Origin: Marinobacter sp. 2_MG-2023
GTDB lineage: Bacteria > Pseudomonadota > Gammaproteobacteria > Pseudomonadales > Oleiphilaceae
Reading direction: 5' to 3'
NCBI RefSeq assembly: GCF_030546935.1
Contig: NZ_JAUOPH010000002.1
Span: 310,001 to 374,000 of the forward strand
DNA: 64,000 nucleotides
Below are positions 45,619-54,991 of the stretch, piece by piece. The notes beneath the pieces are model-generated. The model was not told where the DNA came from. It saw only the letters and a program-made list of their open reading frames with translations, and ran no database searches. Each line of letters starts with the position of its first letter. Within the stretch, counting starts at the first letter, position 1. The position numbers and the translations under genes were made by a program.

Positions 45619-45729
45619 GGTTTTTACACCTTTTGACGATTTGTATTGTTGTTCTGTCAGCGCTGTTGTCGCGCCTGTATTCTCGGCTCTGGATTTATAT
45701 CTGTGCGTTTCTAGCTCGAAGCTCAATTT

Positions 45730-45744
45730 GTTACAGACTGTAAC
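45730..45744. promoter_or_regulatory. 15-bp palindrome, probable operator
   Basis: GTTACAG-A-CTGTAAC is a perfect dyad about a central A. It lies about 40 bp upstream of a TATAAA box read toward the TatT-like gene, a good place for an activator. Confidence 0.6.
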
Positions 45745-45832
45745 CAGAGCGGCATTATGGCCTACAGAGCCCGCGCTTTTTGAGACAGACACCGCAAATG
45801 ACGCCTGTATGCACAGTTTTTAACCTCTCCAG

Positions 45833-45864
45833 GGTTTGCACAAAATGCTGCAAACCAGTATAGA
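45833..45864 (+). promoter_or_regulatory. HU promoter overlapped by inverted repeat
   Basis: TTGCAC (45836-45841) and TATAGA (45859-45864) are 17 bp apart. The dyad GGTTTGCA-N8-TGCAAACC (45833-45856) covers the -35 and most of the spacer, as a repressor site would. Confidence 0.6.
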
Positions 45865-45926
45865 TTCATGCAGCCGCACGCCATTCCGGCTGCAGCACCC
45901 ACAGACAAAAACAAAAAGGAATACCG

Positions 45927-46199
45927 ATGCGAAAACCTGAACTTGCGGCGTCTATCGCCGACCACACTGGCCTTACGCGAGAAAAAGCCAGCGAGGTGAT
46001 CAACGCCTTTACAGATCAGATCTCAGCGGCCGCTGCCAGGGGTGAGGACACTACCCTGATAGGCTTTGGCACTTTCAGCATTCGCGCACGAGAGGCGCGG
46101 GATGGCCGAAACCCTCAAACCGGAGCGTCTATTCGCATTCCGGCCAGCAAGACAGTAGGCTTTAAAGCCGGCAAGGCATTCAAAGACTCGTTTCGCTGA
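45927..46199 (+). CDS. HU family DNA-binding protein
   Basis: A 90-residue nucleoid protein of standard length: MRKPELAASIADHTGL, FGTFSIRAREARDGRNPQTG and IPASKTVGFKAGKAFKD, with the DNA-arm motif RNPQTG. AAAGGA precedes the ATG. It lies between the two minus-strand parts of the TRAP set and is transcribed the other way. Residues at the arm tip differ slightly from canonical HupA/HupB, so it may be a secondary HU paralogue. Confidence 0.93.
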   Translation: MRKPELAASIADHTGLTREKASEVINAFTDQISAAAARGEDTTLIGFGTFSIRAREARDGRNPQTGASIRIPASKTVGFKAGKAFKDSFR

Positions 46200-46203
46200 G
46201 AAC

Positions 46204-46233
46204 CTCCCCCACCCGGTCTTACGGGTGGGGGAG
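46204..46233. terminator. 12-bp hairpin between convergent HU and binding-protein genes
   Basis: CTCCCCCACCCG pairs perfectly with CGGGTGGGGGAG around a six-base loop. There is no long T-tract on either side, but the position between two stops suggests termination. Confidence 0.7.
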
Positions 46234-46250
46234 TTCGGTATCACCGGGTA

Positions 46251-47300
46251 TCAGCCGCCGGCCACAGAAGCGCACTCGGAACGAGTTGCATCAACACGGC
46301 AGCGAATAGCTTTCATAAGTTTGATCGCTCGTTCGTCGTAGATCCCGTCGTCCAACAATGACAAGCGTACCTTGCGTAGCATCTTGTCGTACTCGGCCGT
46401 ATCTTCCTGCGGCAAATTCATCCACACGGTTTCGGGTATCTCAGCTTCTGCCTGGGCGATAATTTCGTAGGCTTCGTCGAGACGCTTGATGGATTCATCA
46501 CGCACCATCTGGCCCGCAGATTCCGGAAAACGATCGCGGTGAATAATTACCTGGAAATTCATGTAGCCGAGCGCGTACTTCACAACGGCACCATCAGGCT
46601 GAACGCCCTTGTAGAGCTCCAGCGGCGTATAGGCAACGGCCGGCGCGTAGGCGAGATCAACGCTGCCGTTATTAAACTTGCCGGCAAAGTTGGCAGAGTT
46701 GGATCCAACCACTGATGCGCCCACGTGGCGCACCATTCGCACAGAGGCCTGGTCGTAATCGAGTGTTGCGATGCGCTTGCCCTGCAGCTTTTCAACAGAA
46801 TCGATGCTGCGATCGCGGGTATGCAGATAAATTGCGCCACCCGGGAATACGCCAGCCACTTCGTATGGGCCATCAATCAGCAGTGGACGGGCTTTAGGCT
46901 GGCTAAGGGTGTTGTAAAGCAAGCGCATTTCGTCTTCACCAGGTACAGCGCCCATGGCTTCCAGACTACCGGTAAACCTGTTGAATTCGCGGGCGCGAGT
47001 ACCGGTAAGCAAGACGGCGTCACACTGGCCAGCCTTGAAGTCTTCGGCGGCAACTTTTTCATCGGTGTAGGCGCTCAGGTTGAGTTTGATGCCATTTTTA
47101 AGTGCAACTGGCTGAAACGTCTTAGTGATCGCAAACAGTGGCCCGCTGGCTCCTACCGGATCAAAGACACAAAAGCTTCGCTCCAGAATGTCGGTGCTGG
47201 CATCCGCACTCGCCTGTGCGTGCCCGAGTGAAGGCAAGCCAAGGCAGACGCAGAAAGTAGCCGCCAAGGCCACCCGATGTGAGAAGGTTACTGGTTTCAC
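46251..47300 (-). CDS. Periplasmic solute-binding protein of the TRAP set
   Basis: A 349-residue protein with a signal peptide (cleavage near GHAQA, residue 29). The mature part has the two-lobe binding-protein pattern: SFCVFDPVGASGPLFAI, FKAGQCDAVLLTGTRARE, LQGKRIATLDYDQASVRMV and KYALGYMNFQVIIHRDRFP. It resembles the putative solute-binding proteins (DUF6091 type) that accompany TatT-like T-components. Conserved cysteines (near residues 43 and 93, and a C-terminal pair) suggest disulfides. Ligand unknown. Confidence 0.78.
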   Translation of the reverse strand: MKPVTFSHRVALAATFCVCLGLPSLGHAQASADASTDILERSFCVFDPVGASGPLFAITKTFQPVALKNGIKLNLSAYTDEKVAAEDFKAGQCDAVLLTGTRAREFNRFTGSLEAMGAVPGEDEMRLLYNTLSQPKARPLLIDGPYEVAGVFPGGAIYLHTRDRSIDSVEKLQGKRIATLDYDQASVRMVRHVGASVVGSNSANFAGKFNNGSVDLAYAPAVAYTPLELYKGVQPDGAVVKYALGYMNFQVIIHRDRFPESAGQMVRDESIKRLDEAYEIIAQAEAEIPETVWMNLPQEDTAEYDKMLRKVRLSLLDDGIYDERAIKLMKAIRCRVDATRSECASVAGG

Positions 47301-47513
47301 GGGATGACTCCTGAATTATTATTGTCTGGTCGCAGCGCGCATAGGCTCGTCGGCCTTGTCACGTTTCGTTGCACCAACGGTACGCCGGCAGGCATAAGAA
47401 TACGTTGGCACATGCGCCCTGTTTCAAGAGTTTTTCGGCAACAAATGGGATTATGTGATGGCGTCGACAGAGGTTGAACCACCTCTGCCGCACTTTCTGC
47501 CGGTATCAGAGCC

Positions 47514-48815
47514 TCATGAGCTCGCCCAGGCCTCCTGCCCATCTACCAGAGTGAGCCTTACCGTCCCGGTCAACGCTTGGTCCAGTATCGGTGCGTGGAG
47601 GCCTGCAGAGATCAAAGATTGGCAATCCGGGGTCCAGCAGGCCTCGGGATCAAACACACAAAGGTCCGCAATTTCATCATGGCTGATCGTTGCAGTGCGA
47701 CCGATCACCGATGCCGGTCCAGAAGTAAGGCCACGCACCAGTTCCGTGAGCTTCAGCTCACCACGTTTAACCAGCAGCAGGCCCAGTGAAAGAACGCTCT
47801 CTACACTGGAAAGGCCAGGCTCGGTAGCCGGCAAAGGTGCCTGTTTGGCAGCGCTGTCATGGGGCAAATGCTGGCTAACGATCGCATCGATCACTCCCTC
47901 GCGAACACCTGCAAGCAGAGCCTTGCGATCCGCTTCAGAGCGCAGCGGCGGGCGCAGATGAAAGCGACTGTCAAAACCTGCAAGCGCGTCTTCTGTAAAA
48001 ACAAGCTGGTGCATGGCCACGTCCGCTGTCACCGCAATTCCCCGGCGGCGCGCATCGGCAATCATTTCAACACTGCGCCCGCAGGAAAGCTGGCTCAGGT
48101 GTAGCCGTACGCCGGTCTCTTCCGCCAGCAAAAGCATTTCCATTACCGATGCGGTCTCCGCCACCTCCGGTATACCCAGAAGGCCAAGGCGGGCGGTAAC
48201 CAGCCCATCATGAGCGTAGCCGTCCGCCGCCAGCGACTGGTTTTCCGGGCGGAACATCACGGTCAAGCCAAAGGTTTGAGCATAGGCCATGCAACGGCGG
48301 AGTATGCGCGCACTGCGTACGCCACGGGATCCGTTTCCAACGGCAACACAGCCAGCTGCAGCAAGGCCCGCCATATCACTTAGCATCTCCCCTTCCAGCC
48401 CCCGGGTTACTGCCCCCACGGGCAACACACGGATGGGTGAACTGGTAGCCGCACCGTCCAGAATAAGATGAGTAACGGCCCGGGAATCGTTAACCGGGGA
48501 GGTTTCCGGAGAGGCGCACACAGTCGTGTAGCCGCCCCTTGCAGCAGCGCGGGTTTCCGAGGCGATGTTGCCTTTCTGGCCATTGCCCGGCTCCCGCAGG
48601 TTACAACACAAATCCACGAAACCCGGCGTAATCACACAGCCGTCAGCATCAAGTGTCTGATCGGCTTCGGCTTTTAACGCCTCATCACCTGTGGCTGCAA
48701 TGCGCCCGTTGCGCACCAGAAGGGCGCTGTTTGACGTTTCACTTTCATGGCCATCCAAAAGCCGGCCACCGATAATTTTCAGGCTGGCGCCGGAAGATTG
48801 CTTGAAACCACTCAT
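47514..48815 (-). CDS. Dihydroorotase-like protein, probably non-catalytic (PyrC')
   Basis: A 433-residue amidohydrolase-fold protein. It overlaps the end of pyrB by four bases. The metal-binding HxH that normally precedes the REPG motif is lost: the site reads [10 protein letters not shown]. The later histidines are also changed (LHLSQLSCG), and the bridging-lysine/ED region reads MFRPENQS. This is the pattern of the PyrC' subunit known from Pseudomonas, which is inactive as a dihydroorotase but needed to assemble aspartate transcarbamoylase with PyrB. A catalytic PyrC should be encoded elsewhere. Confidence 0.9.
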   Translation of the reverse strand: MSGFKQSSGASLKIIGGRLLDGHESETSNSALLVRNGRIAATGDEALKAEADQTLDADGCVITPGFVDLCCNLREPGNGQKGNIASETRAAARGGYTTVCASPETSPVNDSRAVTHLILDGAATSSPIRVLPVGAVTRGLEGEMLSDMAGLAAAGCVAVGNGSRGVRSARILRRCMAYAQTFGLTVMFRPENQSLAADGYAHDGLVTARLGLLGIPEVAETASVMEMLLLAEETGVRLHLSQLSCGRSVEMIADARRRGIAVTADVAMHQLVFTEDALAGFDSRFHLRPPLRSEADRKALLAGVREGVIDAIVSQHLPHDSAAKQAPLPATEPGLSSVESVLSLGLLLVKRGELKLTELVRGLTSGPASVIGRTATISHDEIADLCVFDPEACWTPDCQSLISAGLHAPILDQALTGTVRLTLVDGQEAWASS

Positions 48816-49834
48816 GCCAGGCCCCGCTCTGTCAGTTCAGTCAATTTCTGCTGGCGCTCAGCTACCTGCCCGCCCATCGCCATGGACATGACAGCCATGC
48901 GAATTGCAATACCATTGGTCACCTGGTTCAGGATGACCGATTGCGGGCCATCCGCGACAGCCGACTCGATTTCCACGCCACGGTTGATTGGTCCCGGGTG
49001 CATGACAATGCACTCCGGATGCGCCAATGCGAGCTTTTCCTGACTCAACCCGTAAAGCCGGTAGAATTCGCGCTCGCTCGGCAGTAACGCACCCTCCATG
49101 CGCTCTTTTTGCAGGCGCAGCATAATCACCACATCCAGGTCTTTCATGCCCCTGGCCATGTCGTATTCAACCGTGCAACCGAGACTCTCGACGTCGCTCG
49201 GCAACAGTGTGCCCGGCGCAATAACACGGATCTGTTCGGCACCCAGCTCATTCAGTGCACGGATCTGGGAACGCGCGACCCGGGAGTGCAGAACATCCCC
49301 TACTATGGCAACTTTGAGGCCCTCAAATGTCCCCTTATGCTGACGAATAGTGAGCATGTCCAACATGGCCTGGGTGGGGTGGGCGTGGCGGCCATCACCG
49401 GCGTTGATGATCGCTACTCCCGGGGTAACACTTTCCGCAATGAAGTGTGGTGCGCCGCTCTGGGCATGGCGCACCACAAACATATCGCTGGCCATGGCTT
49501 CGAGGTTCAAAAGGGTGTCGGAGAGGGATTCGCCCTTGGACGTCGCAGAGGTGTTGATATCAAGGTTGAGTACATCCGCAGAAAGACGTTTGGCGGCAAG
49601 CTCGAAGGTGCTGCGGGTGCGGGTACTGGACTCGAAAAACAGATTAACTACCGTTCGCCCCCGCAGCAGAGGGACCTTCTTGATGCGTCGCTCACCCACC
49701 TCGATGAACGAATCTGCGGTGTCGAGAATGTCCGTTAGCAGTTCCCGGCCCAGACCGTCCAGAGTCAGGAAATGCCGCAACTGCCCGTCCCGGGTTAGCT
49801 GCAAATGGTTGGGGGAAGTTGCGTTCGCGATCAT
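48812..49834 (-). CDS. pyrB: Aspartate carbamoyltransferase catalytic subunit
   Basis: A 340-residue enzyme with the carbamoyl-phosphate signature [17 protein letters not shown], the aspartate-side [17 protein letters not shown] and a closing [12 protein letters not shown]. It makes carbamoyl aspartate, the first committed step of UMP synthesis. The N-terminus is longer than that of E. coli PyrB, as in pseudomonads where PyrB binds effectors itself. Second gene in pyrR-pyrB-pyrC'. Confidence 0.96.
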   Translation of the reverse strand: MIANATSPNHLQLTRDGQLRHFLTLDGLGRELLTDILDTADSFIEVGERRIKKVPLLRGRTVVNLFFESSTRTRSTFELAAKRLSADVLNLDINTSATSKGESLSDTLLNLEAMASDMFVVRHAQSGAPHFIAESVTPGVAIINAGDGRHAHPTQAMLDMLTIRQHKGTFEGLKVAIVGDVLHSRVARSQIRALNELGAEQIRVIAPGTLLPSDVESLGCTVEYDMARGMKDLDVVIMLRLQKERMEGALLPSEREFYRLYGLSQEKLALAHPECIVMHPGPINRGVEIESAVADGPQSVILNQVTNGIAIRMAVMSMAMGGQVAERQQKLTELTERGLA

Positions 49835-49861
49835 GGTTTGCCTGCTATCGGGTTCGGGGGG

Positions 49862-50371
49862 TTATTGTGCGGTTTCCTGGAGTTCGATCCTGAGTGGATC
49901 CGGTCCGCGAAGTTTCACGCGCTGCTGCGCCGCAAGCTCCAGTGCCTGCCCTGATACATCAGGCTGAATCGGCAGTTCCCGTGCACCAAGATCAATAAGC
50001 GAAGCGAGTATGATACTGGCCGGCCGGCCATAATCGAACAATTCATTCATGGCAGCACGAATGGTGCGGCCACTCATGATGACATCGTCGACCAGTATGA
50101 TATCCCTGCCTTCCGTATCAAACGGCAGACTCGAAGGTGTGACCTTCGGGTTCAGGCCAATACGGCTGAAATCATCCCGATAGAACGAGATGTCCAGCTC
50201 CCCGAACGGTTCTTCAATCCCAAGGCGCTTACCGAGGATATCCGCCACCCAGACGCCACCGGTGCGAATCCCGACAAGCACCGGCGACTCAATATTCCGT
50301 TCTTTTAGCAGGCGACGTAACCCTGCTTCCAGCTTATCCATTAACTGGTCTATATCAAGCAATGCGCTCAT
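49862..50371 (-). CDS. pyrR: Bifunctional PyrR regulator/uracil phosphoribosyltransferase
   Basis: A 169-residue phosphoribosyltransferase with the PRPP motif [18 protein letters not shown] and [14 protein letters not shown]. In Gram-positives PyrR is an RNA-binding attenuator; in Pseudomonas-type operons it affects pyr expression otherwise. It is upstream of pyrB in the same direction. Confidence 0.93.
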   Translation of the reverse strand: MSALLDIDQLMDKLEAGLRRLLKERNIESPVLVGIRTGGVWVADILGKRLGIEEPFGELDISFYRDDFSRIGLNPKVTPSSLPFDTEGRDIILVDDVIMSGRTIRAAMNELFDYGRPASIILASLIDLGARELPIQPDVSGQALELAAQQRVKLRGPDPLRIELQETAQ

Positions 50372-50386
50372 TAGGTTCTCGCTTTT

Positions 50387-50818
50387 TTAACCTGTCTGCA
50401 GCCGACACCAGGATTCCAGTATCAGCACCGCTGCACGATCGTCCACTCCGTGCCGACCAAAGTCCCGGCTACCCCCTGCCGCTATAACGTCGCCCTTCGC
50501 TTCGTAACTGGTGAGGCGCTCATCGACCATTTCCACCGGAACATGAAAGCGCCCATGCAAGCGTTTGCCGAATTTACGAGCGCGACCACACATGTCGTTT
50601 TCGCTGTCGTCCATGTTCAGGGGCAAGCCCACCAGCACCACGTCCGGGCGCCATTCTTCAAGCAGTTTTTCCAGCTGCCCCCAATCCGGTGTTCCGTTGT
50701 CGGCGGGGATCATCGCCAGGGGCTGCCCCGTACCAAGCATCTCCTGGCCAGTAGCAACGCCAATACGGCGCAGACCAAAATCGAATGCCACAAGGCTGCG
50801 ACGGCCGACTTCAGGCAT
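50387..50818 (-). CDS. ruvX: Holliday-junction resolvase-like RuvX/YqgF
   Basis: A 143-residue RNase-H-fold protein: VAFDFGLRRIGVATGQ, VVLVGLPLNMDDSEND and DERLTSYEAKGD hold the three acidic active-site positions. It acts in pre-16S rRNA 5' processing. The ATG at 50818 overlaps the yqgE stop by eight bases. Confidence 0.94.
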   Translation of the reverse strand: MPEVGRRSLVAFDFGLRRIGVATGQEMLGTGQPLAMIPADNGTPDWGQLEKLLEEWRPDVVLVGLPLNMDDSENDMCGRARKFGKRLHGRFHVPVEMVDERLTSYEAKGDVIAAGGSRDFGRHGVDDRAAVLILESWCRLQTG

Positions 50819-51377
50819 GCCCAACCGTCTCGCTTAGCTGGTTCAGGTCAATCCCTATCAGTTTGAGAACGGCACTGTAACGATCCGCCCAAGGCGTTCG
50901 AAACAGTATCTCCGTCGTTGCCGGGCAAGTCAGCCAGGCATTACTTCCCAGCTCCTCCTCCAACTGCCCCTCACCCCAACCGGAATAGCCCAGAGCCATC
51001 AAAAACTCTTCCGGGCCCTCGTTTCGGCCAATGCCAGCAAGTATGTCTCGGGAGGTCGTTAACATAACCTCGTCCGTAACTCGCGCGGTGTTTTGCCAGC
51101 TTGCGCCGGGCGCATGCAGGACAAACCCCCGTTCGGTCTCGACCGGCCCACCGCTGAATACTGGCAGGTCGAGCTCTCCACCCTGAAGGTCGAGCTGCTC
51201 CAGAATTTCTCCCAGATGAATGTCCAGAGGCTGGTTGATCATCAGCCCGAGGGCACCATCGTCGGAATGTTCACACAGATAGATAACGGCACCGTGGAAG
51301 CGTGGATCTGCAAGGTAGGGCGAGGCCACCAGAAAATGATGCCGCAAACTGTGAGGAGAGTGCTTTGATGCCGTCAT
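50811..51377 (-). CDS. yqgE: YqgE/AlgH family protein
   Basis: A 188-residue protein of the UPF0301 family: HHFLVASPYLADPRFHGAVI, YLCEHSDDGALGLMINQPLD, VFSGGPVETERGFVLHAPG and FLMALGYSGWGEGQLEEEL. Function is not settled. It overlaps tonB upstream and ruvX downstream, which is the conserved pseudomonad order. Confidence 0.94.
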   Translation of the reverse strand: MTASKHSPHSLRHHFLVASPYLADPRFHGAVIYLCEHSDDGALGLMINQPLDIHLGEILEQLDLQGGELDLPVFSGGPVETERGFVLHAPGASWQNTARVTDEVMLTTSRDILAGIGRNEGPEEFLMALGYSGWGEGQLEEELGSNAWLTCPATTEILFRTPWADRYSAVLKLIGIDLNQLSETVGHA

Positions 51378-52240
51378 CCGGATGTCAGCCCCCGTTGCTG
51401 GAAGGACCAGGTACGTATGATTTCCAGTTCATCCACATTTTCGCGCATTTCATCCGGGAAAGGGGCGAACGGCGCGGCCATCCGGACAATGCGAATTGCA
51501 GCGTCATCTAGCAGAGTGCTCCCGGACGATTGCAGTATGGCGACCTCTTTGATTGTGCCATCTTTTTGCATGGAAACCAGCATGCGCAGCGTGCCATAAA
51601 CTCCCGCCCGGCGAGCTTCGGTGGGATAGTTGATATTGCCAACCCGGGTTACCTTGCTCACCCAATTCTGCACGTACCAGGCGTTACTGGACTTGAGGGT
51701 GGAGGCAGCCGTTACCCGCATCACTCTGGGCTTACGTGCGTAAGCCTGCTGCTGAGCATCGAAACGAGCCTCAAGACTGGCGATCTCCAGGCTCCGTTCC
51801 ATCAAGCTCTTCTTCTCTTTTACGGGCAAAGGCTCTTCTTCTGGCCTGGTGCGCTGTTCCGGCTCCTGAACCTGACGGCTCGACTGGCTTTCTGTCTGCA
51901 CCACGGTTTGCTCCTGGCGCCGAACTGGCTCTGTTTGCGCCTGCGGCTCCGGTTGTACCTGCGCCACTTCCGACTGCTGGACTTCGGCCGGCTGCGTTGT
52001 GGTCATCTCCCGGACTTCTTCCTCGGTGCCACTGCCCTGCTGGCTGGTCTGGGCCAGAAAATCGGCCTCATCTGGCGCCTGCTCGTCGTCAAACTGCGAC
52101 AGGGTGATTTCCATGGTCTGAGCAGAAGAGCGCGGAGCCTCTGGTGCAAAGGTAATACCCAGAACCACCACCGCATGTACCACCAACGCCATAAACAGCG
52201 TGAAGGAAAACCTGTCGAAATCGCTGACCTGCACTGCCAT
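51374..52240 (-). CDS. TonB-family energy transducer
   Basis: A 288-residue protein with an N-terminal TM (about 11-30), a long glutamine- and glutamate-rich periplasmic spacer (about 50-150), and a C-terminal TonB domain (about 195-285: VGNINYPTEARRAGVYGTL, then LVSMQKDGTIKEVAILQSSG, PFAPFPDEMRENVDELEI). No ExbB/ExbD genes are close. It matches tonB3 of the Pseudomonas gshB locus, which is linked to twitching motility, consistent with the pil genes 1 kb away. Confidence 0.9.
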   Translation of the reverse strand: MAVQVSDFDRFSFTLFMALVVHAVVVLGITFAPEAPRSSAQTMEITLSQFDDEQAPDEADFLAQTSQQGSGTEEEVREMTTTQPAEVQQSEVAQVQPEPQAQTEPVRRQEQTVVQTESQSSRQVQEPEQRTRPEEEPLPVKEKKSLMERSLEIASLEARFDAQQQAYARKPRVMRVTAASTLKSSNAWYVQNWVSKVTRVGNINYPTEARRAGVYGTLRMLVSMQKDGTIKEVAILQSSGSTLLDDAAIRIVRMAAPFAPFPDEMRENVDELEIIRTWSFQQRGLTSG

Positions 52241-52285
52241 TACTACGCCCGTTCCTGTCGTTGGCCCTGATCCATGATGTTCCCG

Positions 52286-53245
52286 TCAGCTCCGGCTCTG
52301 CTTGAGACGTTTCTCGACGGCATCCATCAACATTCCACCGATGTCCGTTCCAAAAGTGTCATCCAGCTCGCGGATACACGTCGGGCTGGTCACGTTGATC
52401 TCTGTGAGATAATCACCGATAACATCCAGCCCGACAAACATCAGGCCCTTTTCCTTGATGACCGGCGCAACCCGCGCACAAATCTCACGATCCCGTGCTG
52501 TAAGCTCACGCCCCTCACCCTTGCCACCGGCCGCCAGATTGCCGCGATTCTCGCCCTGCGAAGGAATCCGCGCAAGTGAGTAAGGTACAGGTTCACCCTC
52601 AATCATCAGAATACGCTTGTCGCCGTCGCTGATTTCGGGGATGAACTTCTGGGCCATGGCCTGATGCGAACCGTAGTTGGTCAGAGTTTCAATAATTACT
52701 CCCAGGTTGAAGTCATTTTCCTTGATACGGAAGATGGAATGGCCGCCCATTCCGTCCACCGGCTTCATGATGACGTCACCGTGCTCTGCATAAAAGTCCC
52801 GGAAGCGCTTCGCCGACCGACTTACCAGCAGGGGCGGCGTAAGGTCCTCAAACTGGGTCGCAAACAGCTTTTCGTTACAGTCTCGAAGGGTCGCTGCCGG
52901 GTTTACCACCAAGGCGCCCTGCTGTTCTGCTGATTCAAGAATATAGGTGGCAATCAGGAACTCGCGATCCACGGGTGGATCCTTGCGCATGAGAATCACA
53001 TCCAGATCGCCCAGAGCACGATCCCTGGTCGGGCCAAAGCTGAACCAGTTCTCGGGGTCCATGTGCACCGTGAGACTGCGGGTGTGGGCCATGGCTTTGC
53101 CACCATCCATATACAGGTCGGGCAACTCCATGTATTCAATTTCCCAGCCCCGGTTTTGAGCTGCCAGCAACATAGCCAGAGAACTGTCTTTTTTGAAATG
53201 GATATCCTCAATCGGATCCATCACGATCCCGAGTCGAACTGTCAT
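52286..53245 (-). CDS. gshB: Glutathione synthetase
   Basis: A 319-residue ATP-grasp ligase: LGIVMDPIEDIHFKKDSS, DVILMRKDPPVDREFL, DVIMKPVDGMGGHSIFRI and GLMFVGLDVIGDYLTEINVT. It joins gamma-glutamylcysteine and glycine. It is divergent from pilG, as in Pseudomonas. Confidence 0.97.
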   Translation of the reverse strand: MTVRLGIVMDPIEDIHFKKDSSLAMLLAAQNRGWEIEYMELPDLYMDGGKAMAHTRSLTVHMDPENWFSFGPTRDRALGDLDVILMRKDPPVDREFLIATYILESAEQQGALVVNPAATLRDCNEKLFATQFEDLTPPLLVSRSAKRFRDFYAEHGDVIMKPVDGMGGHSIFRIKENDFNLGVIIETLTNYGSHQAMAQKFIPEISDGDKRILMIEGEPVPYSLARIPSQGENRGNLAAGGKGEGRELTARDREICARVAPVIKEKGLMFVGLDVIGDYLTEINVTSPTCIRELDDTFGTDIGGMLMDAVEKRLKQSRS

Positions 53246-53546
53246 AGTGCGTCCTGAGCTCCCTAGAGGTTAAAAACACGAACCGGTCTGCAGAGTGTAC
53301 CGGGCAATAAGTGCTATGCTTCGAAATCAGATGGTATTGTACCCGAGCCATGAATGCATCCGGAGAAATCCTTGATGAATTACGTGATGTTTCAGGCAGA
53401 AGTACATTTGGTCACAAAGTATTACTTTTTATCGAGCCATCGATAATCTATAAATGAGCGGGGTTTATAGAACAACCTTAAGGTTTGTGCTAAAAAAACC
53501 CTCGTTTGAAAACAATGACAGTCGCTGAGCGCAAGGCACCTGGATA
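53246..53546. other. Divergent gshB-pilG promoter region
   Basis: 301 bp. It contains a perfect 12-bp palindrome AACCTTAAGGTT (53474-53485) about 60 bp before pilG and AT-rich tracts on both sides. A 35-codon frame at 53350-53457 lacks a ribosome binding site and is not called. Confidence 0.45.
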
Positions 53547-53933
53547 ATGGATGACAACTTCGAGAACTTGAAGATCATGGTGATCGACGACAGTAAAACC
53601 ATCCGTCGCACCGCAGAAACTCTCCTGAAAAAGGTTGGCTGTGAGGTTATTACCGCGACAGACGGTTTTGATGCTCTGGCCAAGATTGCCGACTCACAGC
53701 CGGACATCATTTTCGTGGATATCATGATGCCTCGCCTGGACGGTTATCAGACCTGCGCGCTCATCAAGAATAATTCCTCTTTCAAAAAGACGCCGGTCAT
53801 CATGCTGTCCAGCAAAGACGGACTTTTCGACAAAGCGAAAGGCCGCATCGTTGGCTCGGACCAGTACCTGACGAAACCGTTCAGCAAGGATGAGCTGCTC
53901 AACACTATCCGTCACTATTTACCCGTGACGTAA
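53547..53933 (+). CDS. pilG: Twitching-motility response regulator PilG
   Basis: A 128-residue single-domain receiver with acidic pair D14/D15, phospho-acceptor D58 (IIFVDIMMPRLDGYQTC) and lysine in YLTKPFSKDE. It opens the Pil-Chp cluster and in Pseudomonas promotes pilus extension and cAMP signalling. Confidence 0.95.
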   Translation: MDDNFENLKIMVIDDSKTIRRTAETLLKKVGCEVITATDGFDALAKIADSQPDIIFVDIMMPRLDGYQTCALIKNNSSFKKTPVIMLSSKDGLFDKAKGRIVGSDQYLTKPFSKDELLNTIRHYLPVT

Positions 53934-53971
53934 CAGTAAACCTGCTGACACATAGAACCATCGAGGACCCC

Positions 53972-54334
53972 ATGGCCCGAATTTTGATTGTTGATGACTC
54001 TCCTACCGAGGTTAAGAAAATCTCCACCATTCTGGAAAAGCACAAACACGACGTGCTTACGGCGGATAATGGCGCCGATGGTGTTGCCAAGGCTCGCGCC
54101 GAGACCCCGGACCTGGTGCTCATGGATGTGGTCATGCCTGGCCTCAACGGCTTCCAGGCAACCCGTCAGCTGACCAGGGCCCCGGAAACGGCGTCCATCC
54201 CTGTGATTATTGTCACAACCAAAGATCAGGAAACCGATCGCGTGTGGGGCACTCGCCAGGGCGCAAAAGGATACCTGGTGAAGCCGGTTAACGAAGACGA
54301 CCTGATCAAAACAATCAACAGTCTGATTGCCTGA
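53972..54334 (+). CDS. pilH: Twitching-motility response regulator PilH
   Basis: A 120-residue receiver: MARILIVDDSPTEVKKI, D52 in LVLMDVVMPGLNGFQ and K in YLVKPVNEDD. It follows pilG after 38 bp. In Pseudomonas it counters PilG and controls pilus retraction. Confidence 0.95.
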   Translation: MARILIVDDSPTEVKKISTILEKHKHDVLTADNGADGVAKARAETPDLVLMDVVMPGLNGFQATRQLTRAPETASIPVIIVTTKDQETDRVWGTRQGAKGYLVKPVNEDDLIKTINSLIA

Positions 54335-54354
54335 TCCCCAACCGTGGAGTAAGC

Positions 54355-54900
54355 ATGTCCGCCCAGGCCGCCCCCTTTGCCGTTCTGACGGATATCGCCC
54401 AGCGCAGCCGGTCCATGGCCGCTGGCCTGCCGGAACAACAGGAAGCCGTAGAACTGTGGAACGGCATCGGTTTTGTTCTAGCAGGTGAACGCTATGTGGC
54501 TCCCATGGGTGAGGTCACAGAAATTTTGCATGTTCCCCGGTTTACGCACATTCCGGGAGTACGGCCGTTTTTAATGGGTGCTGCCAACGTTCGAGGGCGC
54601 CTTCTTCCCCTGGTAGATCTTGCCGGATTCTTTGACATTCCCCGTTCCTCCCGCAGCCAGCGGGAACGGCGGGTGCTTGTGATTGAGCAGGGCGACATTT
54701 TCAGCGGACTGGTCGTCGATACCGTTTTGGGCATGCAGTACTTTGCAACCGACAGTTTCAAGGCAGCGCCCGCTGGCGTGCCTGAAAACGTTCAGCCGTT
54801 TGTCGCAGGCGGCTATGAACGAAATGAAGAAGTCTGGAGAGTGTTTTCCGCCGTCGACCTGCTCGAAGACGAACGCTTTTTAGACGTCGCACAGTGGTAA
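54355..54900 (+). CDS. pilI: CheW-like adaptor PilI
   Basis: A 181-residue CheW-domain protein: YVAPMGEVTEILHVPRFTHI, FLMGAANVRGRLLPLVDLAG and GLVVDTVLGMQYFATDSF. It couples PilJ to the ChpA kinase. The position between pilH and pilJ confirms the name. Confidence 0.94.
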   Translation: MSAQAAPFAVLTDIAQRSRSMAAGLPEQQEAVELWNGIGFVLAGERYVAPMGEVTEILHVPRFTHIPGVRPFLMGAANVRGRLLPLVDLAGFFDIPRSSRSQRERRVLVIEQGDIFSGLVVDTVLGMQYFATDSFKAAPAGVPENVQPFVAGGYERNEEVWRVFSAVDLLEDERFLDVAQW

Positions 54901-54991
54901 GGGCGCTGATCGTGGCAGGACAAACGCCCTGACTGCCTGAATCCTGAATAAAACAACTGCCAAAATACTTGAAGAGGCCGGGAGCCAGAAA

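Larger units (their letters stand above)
45619..45926. other. Divergent control region between TatT-like gene and HU gene
   Basis: 308 bp with, on the minus side, a TATAAA -10-like box (45699-45694) and the palindrome at 45730-45744; on the plus side, the HU promoter with its overlapping dyad and a second inverted repeat TGCAGCC/GGCTGCA (45869-45894). Confidence 0.6.

Noticed and set aside
45619..45792. Extended N-terminus of the TRAP T-component
   Set aside because: The frame stays open but covers a likely promoter and palindrome; the lipoprotein signal is already far from the chosen Met.
53350..53457. 35-codon frame upstream of pilG
   Set aside because: No Shine-Dalgarno, no recognisable sequence, and it lies in the promoter region.
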